A stretch of DNA of 64,000 bases from Actinokineospora iranica (GTDB taxonomy: Bacteria > Actinomycetota > Actinomycetes > Mycobacteriales > Pseudonocardiaceae), in contig NZ_FMZZ01000004.1 in assembly GCF_900101685.1 (NCBI RefSeq), forward strand, positions 186,001-250,000, given 5' to 3'. A program made the translations under genes and the position numbers. The notes beneath the pieces were generated by a model. The model ran no database searches. It saw only the letters and a program-made list of their open reading frames with translations, and was not told where the DNA came from. This document shows positions 39,697 through 48,072 of this stretch, piece after piece. How positions within the stretch are numbered: the stretch's first letter is position 1; the number at the start of each line of letters is the position of its first letter.

Positions 39697-41451
39697 TCAG
39701 TTGGGTGTCGCAGGCCACGGAAGCTGCCCCGGGGATAACGTCTCACCGCACTTGCCCAGTGGTGACAGCCCACTCATGTGTTCAGCGGGCCGCATCTTCC
39801 GCACCGCGTACTCGCGCACGGCTTGCAGCTTCTCCGGGCTCTGGACCGCGTCCTTGCGGACGAAGTCGCCGTCGAGTCCCGCGCGGCCGAGCGTCTCCGG
39901 CCCGTAGTTGGTCGTGTAGACGACCTCGTAGTCGCGCATCATCCTCGGGTCGGCGAGCAGGCCGGTGTGATCGCTCCACACCGTGTGCGAGTGGATGAAC
40001 GTCGGCTTGACCTCGTCGAAGATGTAGTCCCTGATCCCGGGCATGTCCCACTGGCCCCACAGCGCGCCGAGCCGCCTGTCGACCAGGCCCACCATGTCGA
40101 CCAGGGCGAGCCTGCTCGTCATCCCCGCGCCGCCCATATCGGGTGCGACGAACGTCCCCTCGCGGATACCCAGCACATCGGCATATCCGTTGAACGCCCG
40201 CCCATACCGGGTCGCCACACCGCACATGGGCACGCTCGGGTTGTCCCGGAACTTCTGCGCCGCCGCGACGAACCCGTCACCGGCCGGGATCATCACCAGC
40301 ACCAGCGTGCCCACGGTCGCGATACGCCCGCGCACCCCCGCGTGCTCCAGCACCGCGCCCACCGACACCGCCGCGACGAACGCCGCCAGCACCCACACCG
40401 GGGTCGCGAACCGGTATTCGCCCATCCAGTCCGGTTCCAGCAGCGCGTAGGCGACGATCGCCAACGCCAGCGGCACCAACAGCGTGACGATCGCGTTCCG
40501 CAGCACCGCCGACCGCGTCAGCGCGATGCCCACGCACAACGCCAGCGTCAACACCGCCAACGCGCCCGCGTAGGCCAGCAGCAGCCCGGCCCGCCCGAAG
40601 AACGCGAGTTCCGGGAAACCCTGCCGCTTCGACACGGCGGTGTTGGCCAGCCAGATCCCGAACTCGGCCTTGCGCCACAGGAAATAGGCCCCCACCGGCA
40701 CGGCGAACGCCGCGAGGGACAACCCGACCGCCCGAACCCGCGCCAGGACGGCCCCTCGGTCGAAGTGGAGCAGCACCACGAGCGGGTACACGGCGCAGTA
40801 GATGAGGCCGTCCGGCCTCGTCAGCGCCGCCAGGGCGGCCAACAGCCCGGCGGTTACCGCGACCTTCCAGGCCAGCGTCTGGTCGCGCGCAACAGCCCGC
40901 ACCAGCCCGCACGCCAACGCGGCCACGGCGAGCCCGTAGAGCGAGTTCTCCAGCCCGGAGAAAGACCAGATCACGAACGACGGGACCGCCGCCAGCAGCG
41001 CGCCCGCGCCGAAGGTCACCCACGCCGGGTGCCGCGACACCACCCGCGCCGCCGAGTAGAACGCGACGAGGATGCCGACGCAGCACAGCAGCGCCACGCC
41101 CTTCGGGAACAGCACGTAGTCCGGGATACCGAAGATCGCGCCGTGGTCGAACAGGCCCAGCCACTTCCCGATGACCAGCAGGGCCAGCCAGGCGGGATTC
41201 GAGTACCCCTCCACCGGCTCGGCCCCCGGCTGGAACACCGGCCCGAGCCCGTCGGCGACGTTGCGGGCGTAGCTGAAGGTGATGGCCGCGTCGTCGACCA
41301 GCCAGTAGCTGTAGACCAGCGCGTGCAGCGCGATCAGCAGCGTGCCGCCGAGCACCGCGGCCACCGGCGGGACCAGCGACCTGGCAGGCCGCCTGCCCGG
41401 CGGGACGGTCTCGGCCCGCTGAACCTCAGCGGCCATCGCGGTCGACACCAC
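39697..41451 (-). CDS. GT-C-type membrane glycosyltransferase, AftB-like
   Basis: About 584 residues with some ten membrane helices and a C-terminal extracytoplasmic domain. The first outer loop has 'WLVDDAAITFSYARNVADG', a metal/donor Asp pair, then 'GPVFQPGAEPVEGYSNPAW', and 'FSGLENSLYGLAVAAL' further on. This order is like AftB, which adds terminal beta-1,2-arabinofuranose to arabinan from decaprenyl-phosphate arabinose. Arabinogalactan walls are usual in Pseudonocardiales, so the role is plausible but not certain. GTG 41451 follows GAGGGGG; GTG 41448 and ATG 41436 are alternatives. Confidence 0.75.
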   Translation of the reverse strand: MVSTAMAAEVQRAETVPPGRRPARSLVPPVAAVLGGTLLIALHALVYSYWLVDDAAITFSYARNVADGLGPVFQPGAEPVEGYSNPAWLALLVIGKWLGLFDHGAIFGIPDYVLFPKGVALLCCVGILVAFYSAARVVSRHPAWVTFGAGALLAAVPSFVIWSFSGLENSLYGLAVAALACGLVRAVARDQTLAWKVAVTAGLLAALAALTRPDGLIYCAVYPLVVLLHFDRGAVLARVRAVGLSLAAFAVPVGAYFLWRKAEFGIWLANTAVSKRQGFPELAFFGRAGLLLAYAGALAVLTLALCVGIALTRSAVLRNAIVTLLVPLALAIVAYALLEPDWMGEYRFATPVWVLAAFVAAVSVGAVLEHAGVRGRIATVGTLVLVMIPAGDGFVAAAQKFRDNPSVPMCGVATRYGRAFNGYADVLGIREGTFVAPDMGGAGMTSRLALVDMVGLVDRRLGALWGQWDMPGIRDYIFDEVKPTFIHSHTVWSDHTGLLADPRMMRDYEVVYTTNYGPETLGRAGLDGDFVRKDAVQSPEKLQAVREYAVRKMRPAEHMSGLSPLGKCGETLSPGQLPWPATPN

Positions 41452-41521
41452 TGGACACCCCCTCACGGACTCCCCTGCCCGACGAATCACCGAATGGAAC
41501 CACAGCCAGGCTATCGAACAC

Positions 41522-41552
41522 TTGTGCACATGTGGACAAGCCCTGTGGATAA
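41522..41552. promoter_or_regulatory. Cluster of three DnaA-box-like 9-mers
   Basis: TTGTGCACA, TGTGGACAA and TGTGGATAA within 31 bases. The second and third are exact complements of the DnaA boxes TTGTCCACA and TTATCCACA, and the first differs by one base. They lie between the MFS gene's stop and the AftB-like gene's start. Possibly a DnaA-titrating or regulatory site. Confidence 0.45.
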
Positions 41553-41573
41553 CTCCGCCGGACCCCGCCGCGC

Positions 41574-42959
41574 TCAGGCGGCAGCCGCGAGCGCCCGCGC
41601 GGACCGCCTGGTCAGCGTGGCGAACAGGATGATCACGGCGGCGATCAGCGCGGCCATCAGCCACAGCGACAGGTGCAGCGCCTCGGTGTACCCGGCGCCC
41701 GCCAGCCGCCCCTCGGTCCCCGAGGCGAGGATGGAGCCGATCACGGCGATGCCGATGGTCTCGAAGGCCAGCCGGGACGTGCCGAACATGCCGGAAGCCG
41801 CGCCGGACCGGCCAGGGCCCGCGCTGCTCAGCGCCATCCCGTCTACCAGTCCGGTGGAAAGGCCGACGCCCGCGCCCATGGTCAGCAGCGGTCCCGCCAG
41901 CCCCGCGGCGGTGCTGTCCGCGCTGATGGTGGTGAGCCAGACCAGCCCGAGACCGAGCAACGCGAGCGCGGTAAGCAGCACCGCGTTCTCCGGAACGAGC
42001 CGGGTGAGCGCACCGGCAACCAGCGGCAGCACCAGGATCGGCGCCGTCATCAGGATCAGCGTCGCGCCCGCCTCCCGCGGGCTCTGCCCCATCACGGAAG
42101 TCAGGTACGACGGCAGGTACACGATCAGCGGGACCATCACCGTCACGAACGCCGCCGCCGCGAGCGCCGCGGCCACGAACCGGGGTGTGCGCAGCAGGTC
42201 GAAGTCGAACATCGGCTGCGCGACCCGCCGCTCGACCACCACGAATCCGGCCAGCAGCAGCACCCCCGCGGCGAACGCGACCACGACGAGCGGGCTCCCC
42301 CAGCCCAGCGCGGGCCCCTCGATGAACCCGGTGATGACCAGCAGCAGGCCCGCGGTGAAGGTGACCGTGCCCGCCCAGTCGACGCGGCGCGCTGCCGGGT
42401 CGCGCGACTCCGGCAGCAGCGGCGTCAGCAGCAGCGACACCACGCCCACCGCCGCGGGCAGCCAGAACACGGCCTGCCAACCCAGCGTCGTCATCAGCAG
42501 GCTCGACAGCGACGGCCCGAACGCCAGGCCGAAGCCGATCGCGACGCCGAACAGGCTGAACGCCCTGGCGCGCGCCGCTCCGGTGAACGCGTTGGACAGG
42601 ATCGCCATGGCGCTGGTCGCGGCCGCGGACGCGCCGATGCCGGAGACGCCGCGCAGGACGTCGAGGAGCAGCAGGTTCGGCGCGACCGCGCTGAGCAGGC
42701 CGCCCGCGGCGAACAGCGCGGTGCCGAAGGCGAACACGCGCCGCCTGCCGAGGATGTCGGCGAGGCCGCCCGCGGCGAGCATGAAGCCCGCGAAGGTCGT
42801 GTTGTAGGCGTTGACGACCCACTGCACGGCGGCGAGGTCGCCGTGCAGCGCCTCACGGATGTCGGGCAGTGCTATCGATGCCCCGGTAAGGGTGATCGGG
42901 AACATCAGGACGGCGAGTAGAACCGTGGCAAGGGTGACCGCTTGGTTGTTACGCACCAC
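41574..42959 (-). CDS. MFS transporter of the DHA2 (14-helix drug exporter) type
   Basis: 461 residues, 14 predicted helices. Motif A is 'GGLADILGRRRVFAFG', with 'IALPDIREALHGDLAAVQWV' before it (typical of DHA2) and motif C-like glycines in 'FGVAIGFGLAFGPSLSSLL'. Exports drugs or metabolites with protons. The start is GTG 42959 or 42956; upstream residues in frame do not look like protein. About 145 bases separate it from the divergent SGNH gene. No TetR- or MarR-type regulator is adjacent. Confidence 0.9.
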   Translation of the reverse strand: MVRNNQAVTLATVLLAVLMFPITLTGASIALPDIREALHGDLAAVQWVVNAYNTTFAGFMLAAGGLADILGRRRVFAFGTALFAAGGLLSAVAPNLLLLDVLRGVSGIGASAAATSAMAILSNAFTGAARARAFSLFGVAIGFGLAFGPSLSSLLMTTLGWQAVFWLPAAVGVVSLLLTPLLPESRDPAARRVDWAGTVTFTAGLLLVITGFIEGPALGWGSPLVVVAFAAGVLLLAGFVVVERRVAQPMFDFDLLRTPRFVAAALAAAAFVTVMVPLIVYLPSYLTSVMGQSPREAGATLILMTAPILVLPLVAGALTRLVPENAVLLTALALLGLGLVWLTTISADSTAAGLAGPLLTMGAGVGLSTGLVDGMALSSAGPGRSGAASGMFGTSRLAFETIGIAVIGSILASGTEGRLAGAGYTEALHLSLWLMAALIAAVIILFATLTRRSARALAAAA

Positions 42960-43105
42960 CCCATGTTCGATGCTTACCGAACAACTGGAAAGCGAATAAC
43001 CGGGGACGTGGTGCGCTCCACACGCGGCCTCCGCGTGATCGTTCGACACGTGTCGGCCGCTCACCCGTGTGGGCTACCGTGATCAGCGACGCAAGGGGGG
43101 TCGAC

Positions 43106-44440
43106 GTGTCGAGCACTGAGCACGCCGAGGGCAGGGCCGAGGCCAGGACACTGCCGCCGGTCCACGAGTCGTGGCTGCCCAGGGAGCACTCGCTCTACCG
43201 CCCGCGACACGGCACCCAGCGGCTGGCACTGGCCAGCATGATCGTGTTCTTCTTCGCACCGCTCGTCGCACTGCCGGTCTTCGGCTCACCGCAGACAACG
43301 GAGAACCGCCGCCTCGCCGACTTCCCCAGTCCCCTCGACGGCTGGCAGTTCTTACCGAACCTGTCTGCCTGGGCGAACGACCACCTGTCGTTCAAGGCGG
43401 ACGCGATCGCCGTGTCCGACTGGGTCAGCCGCGAAATCTTCGGCGAACGCCCTCGGCTCGGCCGGGACACACAGCAGCCGGTGGGGCCCGTGGCGCCGCC
43501 GCCGACGAGCCAGCCGCCCGCGCCGCAGCGGCAGGAACGCGACACCGAGGTAGTCGCCAATGGCTACCAGTCAGTGATCGAGGGCCGCGACGACTGGCTG
43601 TACCTGGGCTACGACGTGCAGGGCAAGTGCGAGCCGTCGCAGCCGCTCGCCGACGTCGTGGCCAACATCGCCCGGCTACGCGACGCGGTAGAACAGTCCG
43701 GCCGCCGGTTTGTGCTGGTTATCGCGCCGGACAAGACCACGATCGAGCCGTTCTACCTGCCGAAGCAGTACGCGGGCAAAGACTGCGCCGCGAAGGCGAG
43801 CGACAAGTTCTGGCGCGCGATGAGCGCCGAGCGCGGCGTGGTCGACCTGCGCGGCCTGCTGCGCCAGGAATCCGAGCGGGTCAACCACCCGCTGTACTTC
43901 GAGCAGGACACGCACTGGACCTTCGAGGGCGGCCTGCTGATGACCCGCGCCCTGACCAACGTGCTGAACCCGGGCGCGGCGGGGTCCTGGAAAGTGCTGC
44001 CGGGCCGCGACTGGCAGGGCCCGGCCGACCTGCCCAACCTGATCGGCGCCACCGGGCAGAACCGCGCCCCCATGCTCGGGCTCGCACCCGACGGCGGCGA
44101 CGGCGACCGCACGAACTGGATCAGCGGCGACTTCCGCACCACGCTGACTTTCCAGCGCACGGCGGGTCCGGGGATGATCCCCGCGAAGACCGCGATGCTC
44201 GCGGACTCTTACACCCGCTTCGCCACCGGCTACCTCTCCGCGGTCTTCGCTGACATCACGATCACCCACGTCGAGCAGCTCACCAAGGACACCCAGGCGG
44301 TGGCCGACCGGCTCATTCCCGCCGACACCGTGGTCATCGAGGTCGTCGAACGGCACCTCGCCGCCGGGGTCAGCCCGGTGACCAACCCCGGTTTCGTGGA
44401 CCGGATGGCGGCGACCGTCGCCGCCCATCCCCGCAGGTGA
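43106..44440 (+). CDS. AlgX/AlgJ-like SGNH-hydrolase membrane protein (O-acetylation type)
   Basis: 444 residues. One N-terminal helix (38-60) anchors it; the domain outside starts with 'TTENRRLADFPS', the family entry motif. Catalytic-type residues: Asp268 and His270 in 'FEQDTHWTFEGG' and Ser368 in 'MLADSYTRFA', plus 'VIAPDKTTIEPFYLP'. AlgX/AlgJ proteins O-acetylate exopolysaccharides with a membrane acyl donor (MBOAT protein), but no MBOAT gene is near. A Pro-rich insertion (about 125-145) is unusual. The GTG at 43106 follows AAGGGGGG. A role in wall or capsule modification is inferred. Confidence 0.85.
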   Translation: MSSTEHAEGRAEARTLPPVHESWLPREHSLYRPRHGTQRLALASMIVFFFAPLVALPVFGSPQTTENRRLADFPSPLDGWQFLPNLSAWANDHLSFKADAIAVSDWVSREIFGERPRLGRDTQQPVGPVAPPPTSQPPAPQRQERDTEVVANGYQSVIEGRDDWLYLGYDVQGKCEPSQPLADVVANIARLRDAVEQSGRRFVLVIAPDKTTIEPFYLPKQYAGKDCAAKASDKFWRAMSAERGVVDLRGLLRQESERVNHPLYFEQDTHWTFEGGLLMTRALTNVLNPGAAGSWKVLPGRDWQGPADLPNLIGATGQNRAPMLGLAPDGGDGDRTNWISGDFRTTLTFQRTAGPGMIPAKTAMLADSYTRFATGYLSAVFADITITHVEQLTKDTQAVADRLIPADTVVIEVVERHLAAGVSPVTNPGFVDRMAATVAAHPRR

Positions 44441-44462
44441 CGGGCGGCGACGGTCAGGTGCC

Positions 44463-45698
44463 TTACTCGGCAGGGAAAGCCCGCAGCATCGCCTCGGTGT
44501 GGTTGCGGTAGCTGCCGCTCAGCGACGCCTCGTTCTCGAACGGCGTCTGCACGGCGTTGATCCGCACCACGTTGGAGCCGGACACGTACAGGCCCCGGTA
44601 GATCGCCTGCTCGGCGACGACCAGCTTCTCGAACACCACGCTCGGCGGCATGTTCGGCAGCGGCTCGGGAATGAAGATCATGCCCGCGCCCTCCTGCGCC
44701 GTGCGCAGGTCGGTGAGCAGCTTCTGCGCGTCGGCCGGGCTCTTGGTCGGGATGACGATCGCCTGGAGCGCGTCCGCGGTCGGCCCCTCCTCCGGCGCCT
44801 TGCGCACCGCGGACTTCCACGGCGCCTTGGTCACCCCGGCCGTGGTCAGCAGGTCCGCCTCGGCCTGGCTGATCAGCTTCAGCGAGACCAGTTCGGCGAC
44901 GTCGGCGACCTTGCCGTCCTTCTGCTGGCTCGCGGGCGGGTTCGGCATGTCCTCGAACAGGGCCACGTTCGGGTCGGTCGGCCGCGGCTTGGTCGTGGTG
45001 GTCGGCTTCTGCGGCTGCTGCGAGGTCTGCTGCGCCACCGGCGGCTGCTCCTCGTCCTTGCCGGAGAACATGAAGTACGCGCCGACGCCGAGACCGGCCA
45101 GCACCAGCACGACCAGGCCGATGATCAGCCCGCGCTTGCCGCCGGAGGACGCGCTGTCGTCGAAGACCTCCGGGCCCTGCCGGACCCAGTCCGGGCTGCC
45201 GGACACCGCGAGCGGCGGGAACTCGGCGCCCTGCCACGGCGGGCTCATCTCGTCCGGCTGCTGCTGCGGCGGGGGCGGCTGGCCCCACGGGTTCTGCTGC
45301 TGTTGCTGCGGGTAACCGCCGCCCGGGTACTGCTGGTGCTGCGGCGGGACACCCGGCACGACCTGGGTGCGCTCGGCCTCACCGCTCTGGTGCGGGCGGT
45401 CGGTCTGCCATCCGCCGACGACCTGGGTCCGCTCGACCTCGCCGACGTTCACGACCTGGGTCTTGTCCGGGTTCTCCCCCTGGACCGGCGGGACGGGCTG
45501 CCCCTGCGGCGGGCTGACCGGTTGGATCGTCTGAGTCTGCTCGCTCTGGGTGGTCACCGGCGGCGGCGCCGGAGCCGATGACGGTGTGCCCGCGGCCGAT
45601 GAGAGGACGTGGTCGCGACGGACGCGGTACTCGTCAGCCGAGAGCCGTCCGGTCGCCAGCTCCTCGTCGAGTGCGCGCAGTTCCTCCTGCCAGGACAC
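44463..45698 (-). CDS. SHOCT-domain membrane protein with TQVV repeats
   Basis: 411 residues. A short SHOCT-like module starts the protein ('WQEELRALDEELATGRLSAD'). Next is a Pro/Gln-rich region (about 45-170) with three 'TQVV' motifs ('DKTQVV', 'ERTQVV' twice). A membrane helix follows ('RGLIIGLVVLVLAGLGVGAY'), then a Thr/Pro linker and a folded outer domain of about 150 residues ('VAELVSLKLISQAEADLL', 'YRGLYVSGSNVVRINAVQ'). The TQVV threonines could be kinase sites read by FHA domains, as in actinobacterial Ser/Thr-kinase networks; this is inference. GTG start at 45698. Confidence 0.8.
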   Translation of the reverse strand: MSWQEELRALDEELATGRLSADEYRVRRDHVLSSAAGTPSSAPAPPPVTTQSEQTQTIQPVSPPQGQPVPPVQGENPDKTQVVNVGEVERTQVVGGWQTDRPHQSGEAERTQVVPGVPPQHQQYPGGGYPQQQQQNPWGQPPPPQQQPDEMSPPWQGAEFPPLAVSGSPDWVRQGPEVFDDSASSGGKRGLIIGLVVLVLAGLGVGAYFMFSGKDEEQPPVAQQTSQQPQKPTTTTKPRPTDPNVALFEDMPNPPASQQKDGKVADVAELVSLKLISQAEADLLTTAGVTKAPWKSAVRKAPEEGPTADALQAIVIPTKSPADAQKLLTDLRTAQEGAGMIFIPEPLPNMPPSVVFEKLVVAEQAIYRGLYVSGSNVVRINAVQTPFENEASLSGSYRNHTEAMLRAFPAE

Positions 45699-45847
45699 GC
45701 TGTGGCCCCTTCCCCTTTTATCCCGGCCGACCGCGTCTTGTCCTGACACGACGCACCGGAGCTTGCATATTGTGCACGGTTCGTGCTCGCGGTTGACCCG
45801 CGAGGGTCAACTCGTGACCTAGTCGGTGAATCGGTTACGCGAGATCG

Positions 45848-47668
45848 TCACTCCCCGGGTTTCCGACCCTCCGACTGGGCGGTAACCGCTGCCCAGACCC
45901 GGCGCGGGTCCAGGTCGAGCGGCCGGGCGGGCGGGTCCGGCCGGGTCCGGCGCAGCAGCACCTGCTGCACCAGCGCGCTCGCCACCCCGCCCGCGGCGAC
46001 CGCGCGCCAGAACACGTGGTCCTCCAGGCCGTCGAAGTGCGGGTCTTCCGACCAGCCGCCCATCCGGTCGACCACCGCGCGCCGAACCAGGTATCCGCTA
46101 CCCAGATACGGGATCGTGCGGAGTCGGCGGTCCTCCGGCGGCAGCGCGCCGACCAGGCCGTCGACCGGGTCCCCCACCGGGCAGTGCACGACGTCGGCCG
46201 AGCCGGTGGCGGACCAGAAGCGCTCTAACAGGAACCGGGAAGCGCGCGTGCCGCCGTCGAGCACCAACAGCCACTCCGCCGACGACCGCGCCAACAGCGC
46301 GTTGCGGCCCACCCCGCGGCCCATCGGCGCCGCATGGGTCAGCAGGTCCACTGGGCGGGGCTTGCTCAGCGGCACGACGCCGTCTTCGCAAACCAGCACC
46401 CTCTTGGGCAGGACAGTGCCGACCAGGATGTCGTTGACCAAGTCGTCCGGGTCCACCTCGCCCGGCCTGCGCACGATCAAGACGTCGACGTCCACGCGCT
46501 CGGCGTCGGCGAAGAGCCTTCCGGTAGCGGCCGGGACCCAGTGCCTCTCGGCGCGCAGGCGAGCCGTCGCCGCCTGTTGCGCCGTCCGACCCGCCGCCCC
46601 CGACGCCGCGGGCGCGGCCGGGTCGGCCACCGTCCGGTCGCCCTCGAACCGCACATCCCACGACGGCGTGTCGATCGCCAGCGCGTTCTCCGGCGACCGC
46701 AGCGCCCCCGCCAGCGCGCGGGCGGACTCCACCGCCACCGGCGGCGGCGTCGCCCGGCCGTCGAGGACCGTGGCGGCCAACTCGACCAGCGTGCGGGCCG
46801 AGCGCGCGGTGTCGAGCCGCTTGACGAACTCGTAGGCGGCCTGCCGCAGGCCGCGCTCCCGCTCGGGCTCCTCGGCCAGCGCGGCGACGACCGCGCCCAG
46901 CGACCCGGACCGGGCCAGCACCAGGTGCTCGCCGGGGACCAGCGGCTCGACCTCGGTGGCGGGCTCGCTGACCACGACGGCGCCGTTGCACATCGCCTCC
47001 AGCGTGCGCACCCACTCCAGGGTCTGCTTCTGCTCGCGGTGCAGGTTCAGCAGGAACCGCGACCGCGCCAGGTGCTCGTGCTTGGCCTTGCCCGGCAGGA
47101 AGTCGACCCGCGCGGAGTCCATCATCTCGTGCGGCGGCGTCAGCAGACGCGCGTCAAGACCCTCCAGGTCTTGCGCGTACGAGCCGAGCAGCACCGACCG
47201 ACGGCGCTCAGCGGTGCCCAGGTAAGTGACGTCGATGTCGCGCGGACTGTCCGGGTCGCCGCCCCAGGCGTCCCACAGCGGGCTGTAGCCGAGCTGGAAC
47301 AGCTCCACGTCGATGCCCCGGGCGCGCAACTCGGCGGCCGAGGTCTCGTTGATGTCGACCGCGGCGGCCAAGCTCCCCACCAGGCCCGCGCTGCGCTCGA
47401 AGGTCGCCGTGCCCGGGTGCTCCACGCAGAACCCGATGGTCCGGCGGCACAGCTCGGCGCTGGGGTAGTGCGCGTCCGGGGTGACCACGAAGTACTCGTG
47501 CGGCACCACCACGTAGACGGTGTCCGGCTCGGGGTCGGGGAACTTGCCGACGGCTGTCCGCGCCCGCCCGCCCACGCGCCGCACGGTGTCGGCGACGACG
47601 TCGAGCAGTTCGGCCATGAACGCGGACCCACCCTCGGCGGAGACCATGCACAGGTCGGGACCGGTCAC
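45848..47668 (-). CDS. Two-domain glycosyltransferase
   Basis: 606 residues. The first 310 resemble a GT-B-type domain with 'VTYLGTAERRRSVLLGSYA', 'RSRFLLNLHREQKQTLEWVR' and 'EAMCNGAVVVSEPATEVEPL', the last being a donor-binding block. The C-terminal 250 look like a GT-A-type domain, with 'AEWLLVLDGGTRASRFLLER' around an Asp-rich loop and 'PYLGSGYLVRRAVVDRMGG'. It likely builds a surface glycan. It overlaps the coiled-coil gene by four bases (GTGA), completing a three-gene unit with the GT4 enzyme at 48062. Confidence 0.85.
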   Translation of the reverse strand: MTGPDLCMVSAEGGSAFMAELLDVVADTVRRVGGRARTAVGKFPDPEPDTVYVVVPHEYFVVTPDAHYPSAELCRRTIGFCVEHPGTATFERSAGLVGSLAAAVDINETSAAELRARGIDVELFQLGYSPLWDAWGGDPDSPRDIDVTYLGTAERRRSVLLGSYAQDLEGLDARLLTPPHEMMDSARVDFLPGKAKHEHLARSRFLLNLHREQKQTLEWVRTLEAMCNGAVVVSEPATEVEPLVPGEHLVLARSGSLGAVVAALAEEPERERGLRQAAYEFVKRLDTARSARTLVELAATVLDGRATPPPVAVESARALAGALRSPENALAIDTPSWDVRFEGDRTVADPAAPAASGAAGRTAQQAATARLRAERHWVPAATGRLFADAERVDVDVLIVRRPGEVDPDDLVNDILVGTVLPKRVLVCEDGVVPLSKPRPVDLLTHAAPMGRGVGRNALLARSSAEWLLVLDGGTRASRFLLERFWSATGSADVVHCPVGDPVDGLVGALPPEDRRLRTIPYLGSGYLVRRAVVDRMGGWSEDPHFDGLEDHVFWRAVAAGGVASALVQQVLLRRTRPDPPARPLDLDPRRVWAAVTAQSEGRKPGE

Positions 47669-48072
47669 GACTGCCCGATCTTGCGGCGCACCGCGCGCAG
47701 CGGCTTGGTCACCTTCCAGCTCACCGTCTCCCGCGTCGCGGACAGCTCCCGCGCCAGCTCGCTCGCGCGGTGCTCGGCGAGCTGCGCCCGCTGCGCGTCC
47801 GTGGCGTCCGCCTTCGGCGCCTCACCGTCGACGTCGCCCGCGGCCAGCGCCAGCTCCGCGTCGAGGAGCCGCAGACGCAGCCGGTCACGCTCTTCGCGGC
47901 AAGCGGCCAGCTCCGCGCGCAGCAGGTCGCGTTCCCGCCGCCCGGTTTCCACGTCGGCGGTAAGCGCCTCCGTTCGCGCGGCGGCGACCCGGTTCTCCTC
48001 GGTAAGCGCTGCCACCAGCTCGGTCAGCTCGGCGAGCCGGTCGTCCGTCCCCTGCGCCCGGTCATCGGACAA
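47665..48072 (-). CDS. Coiled-coil protein linked to glycosyltransferases
   Basis: 135 residues, nearly all helical heptads rich in Glu/Arg/Ala/Leu ('LAELTELVAALTEENRVAAA', 'RERDLLRAELAACREERDRL'). The C-terminus 'ETVSWKVTKPLRAVRRKIG' matches the tail seen on many glycosyltransferases and wall-glycan proteins, where it may touch the membrane. It overlaps both neighbours (by 11 bases upstream and 4 downstream), so it is probably a scaffold holding the two transferases together. Confidence 0.82.
   Translation of the reverse strand: MSDDRAQGTDDRLAELTELVAALTEENRVAAARTEALTADVETGRRERDLLRAELAACREERDRLRLRLLDAELALAAGDVDGEAPKADATDAQRAQLAEHRASELARELSATRETVSWKVTKPLRAVRRKIGQS

Noticed and set aside
39778-42807. 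Very long plus-strand open frame opposite the AftB-like and MFS genes
   Set aside because: The translation is low-complexity His/Arg/Gln-rich and then Ser/Thr-rich, with no domain. It results from high GC in the antisense of two well-recognised genes.
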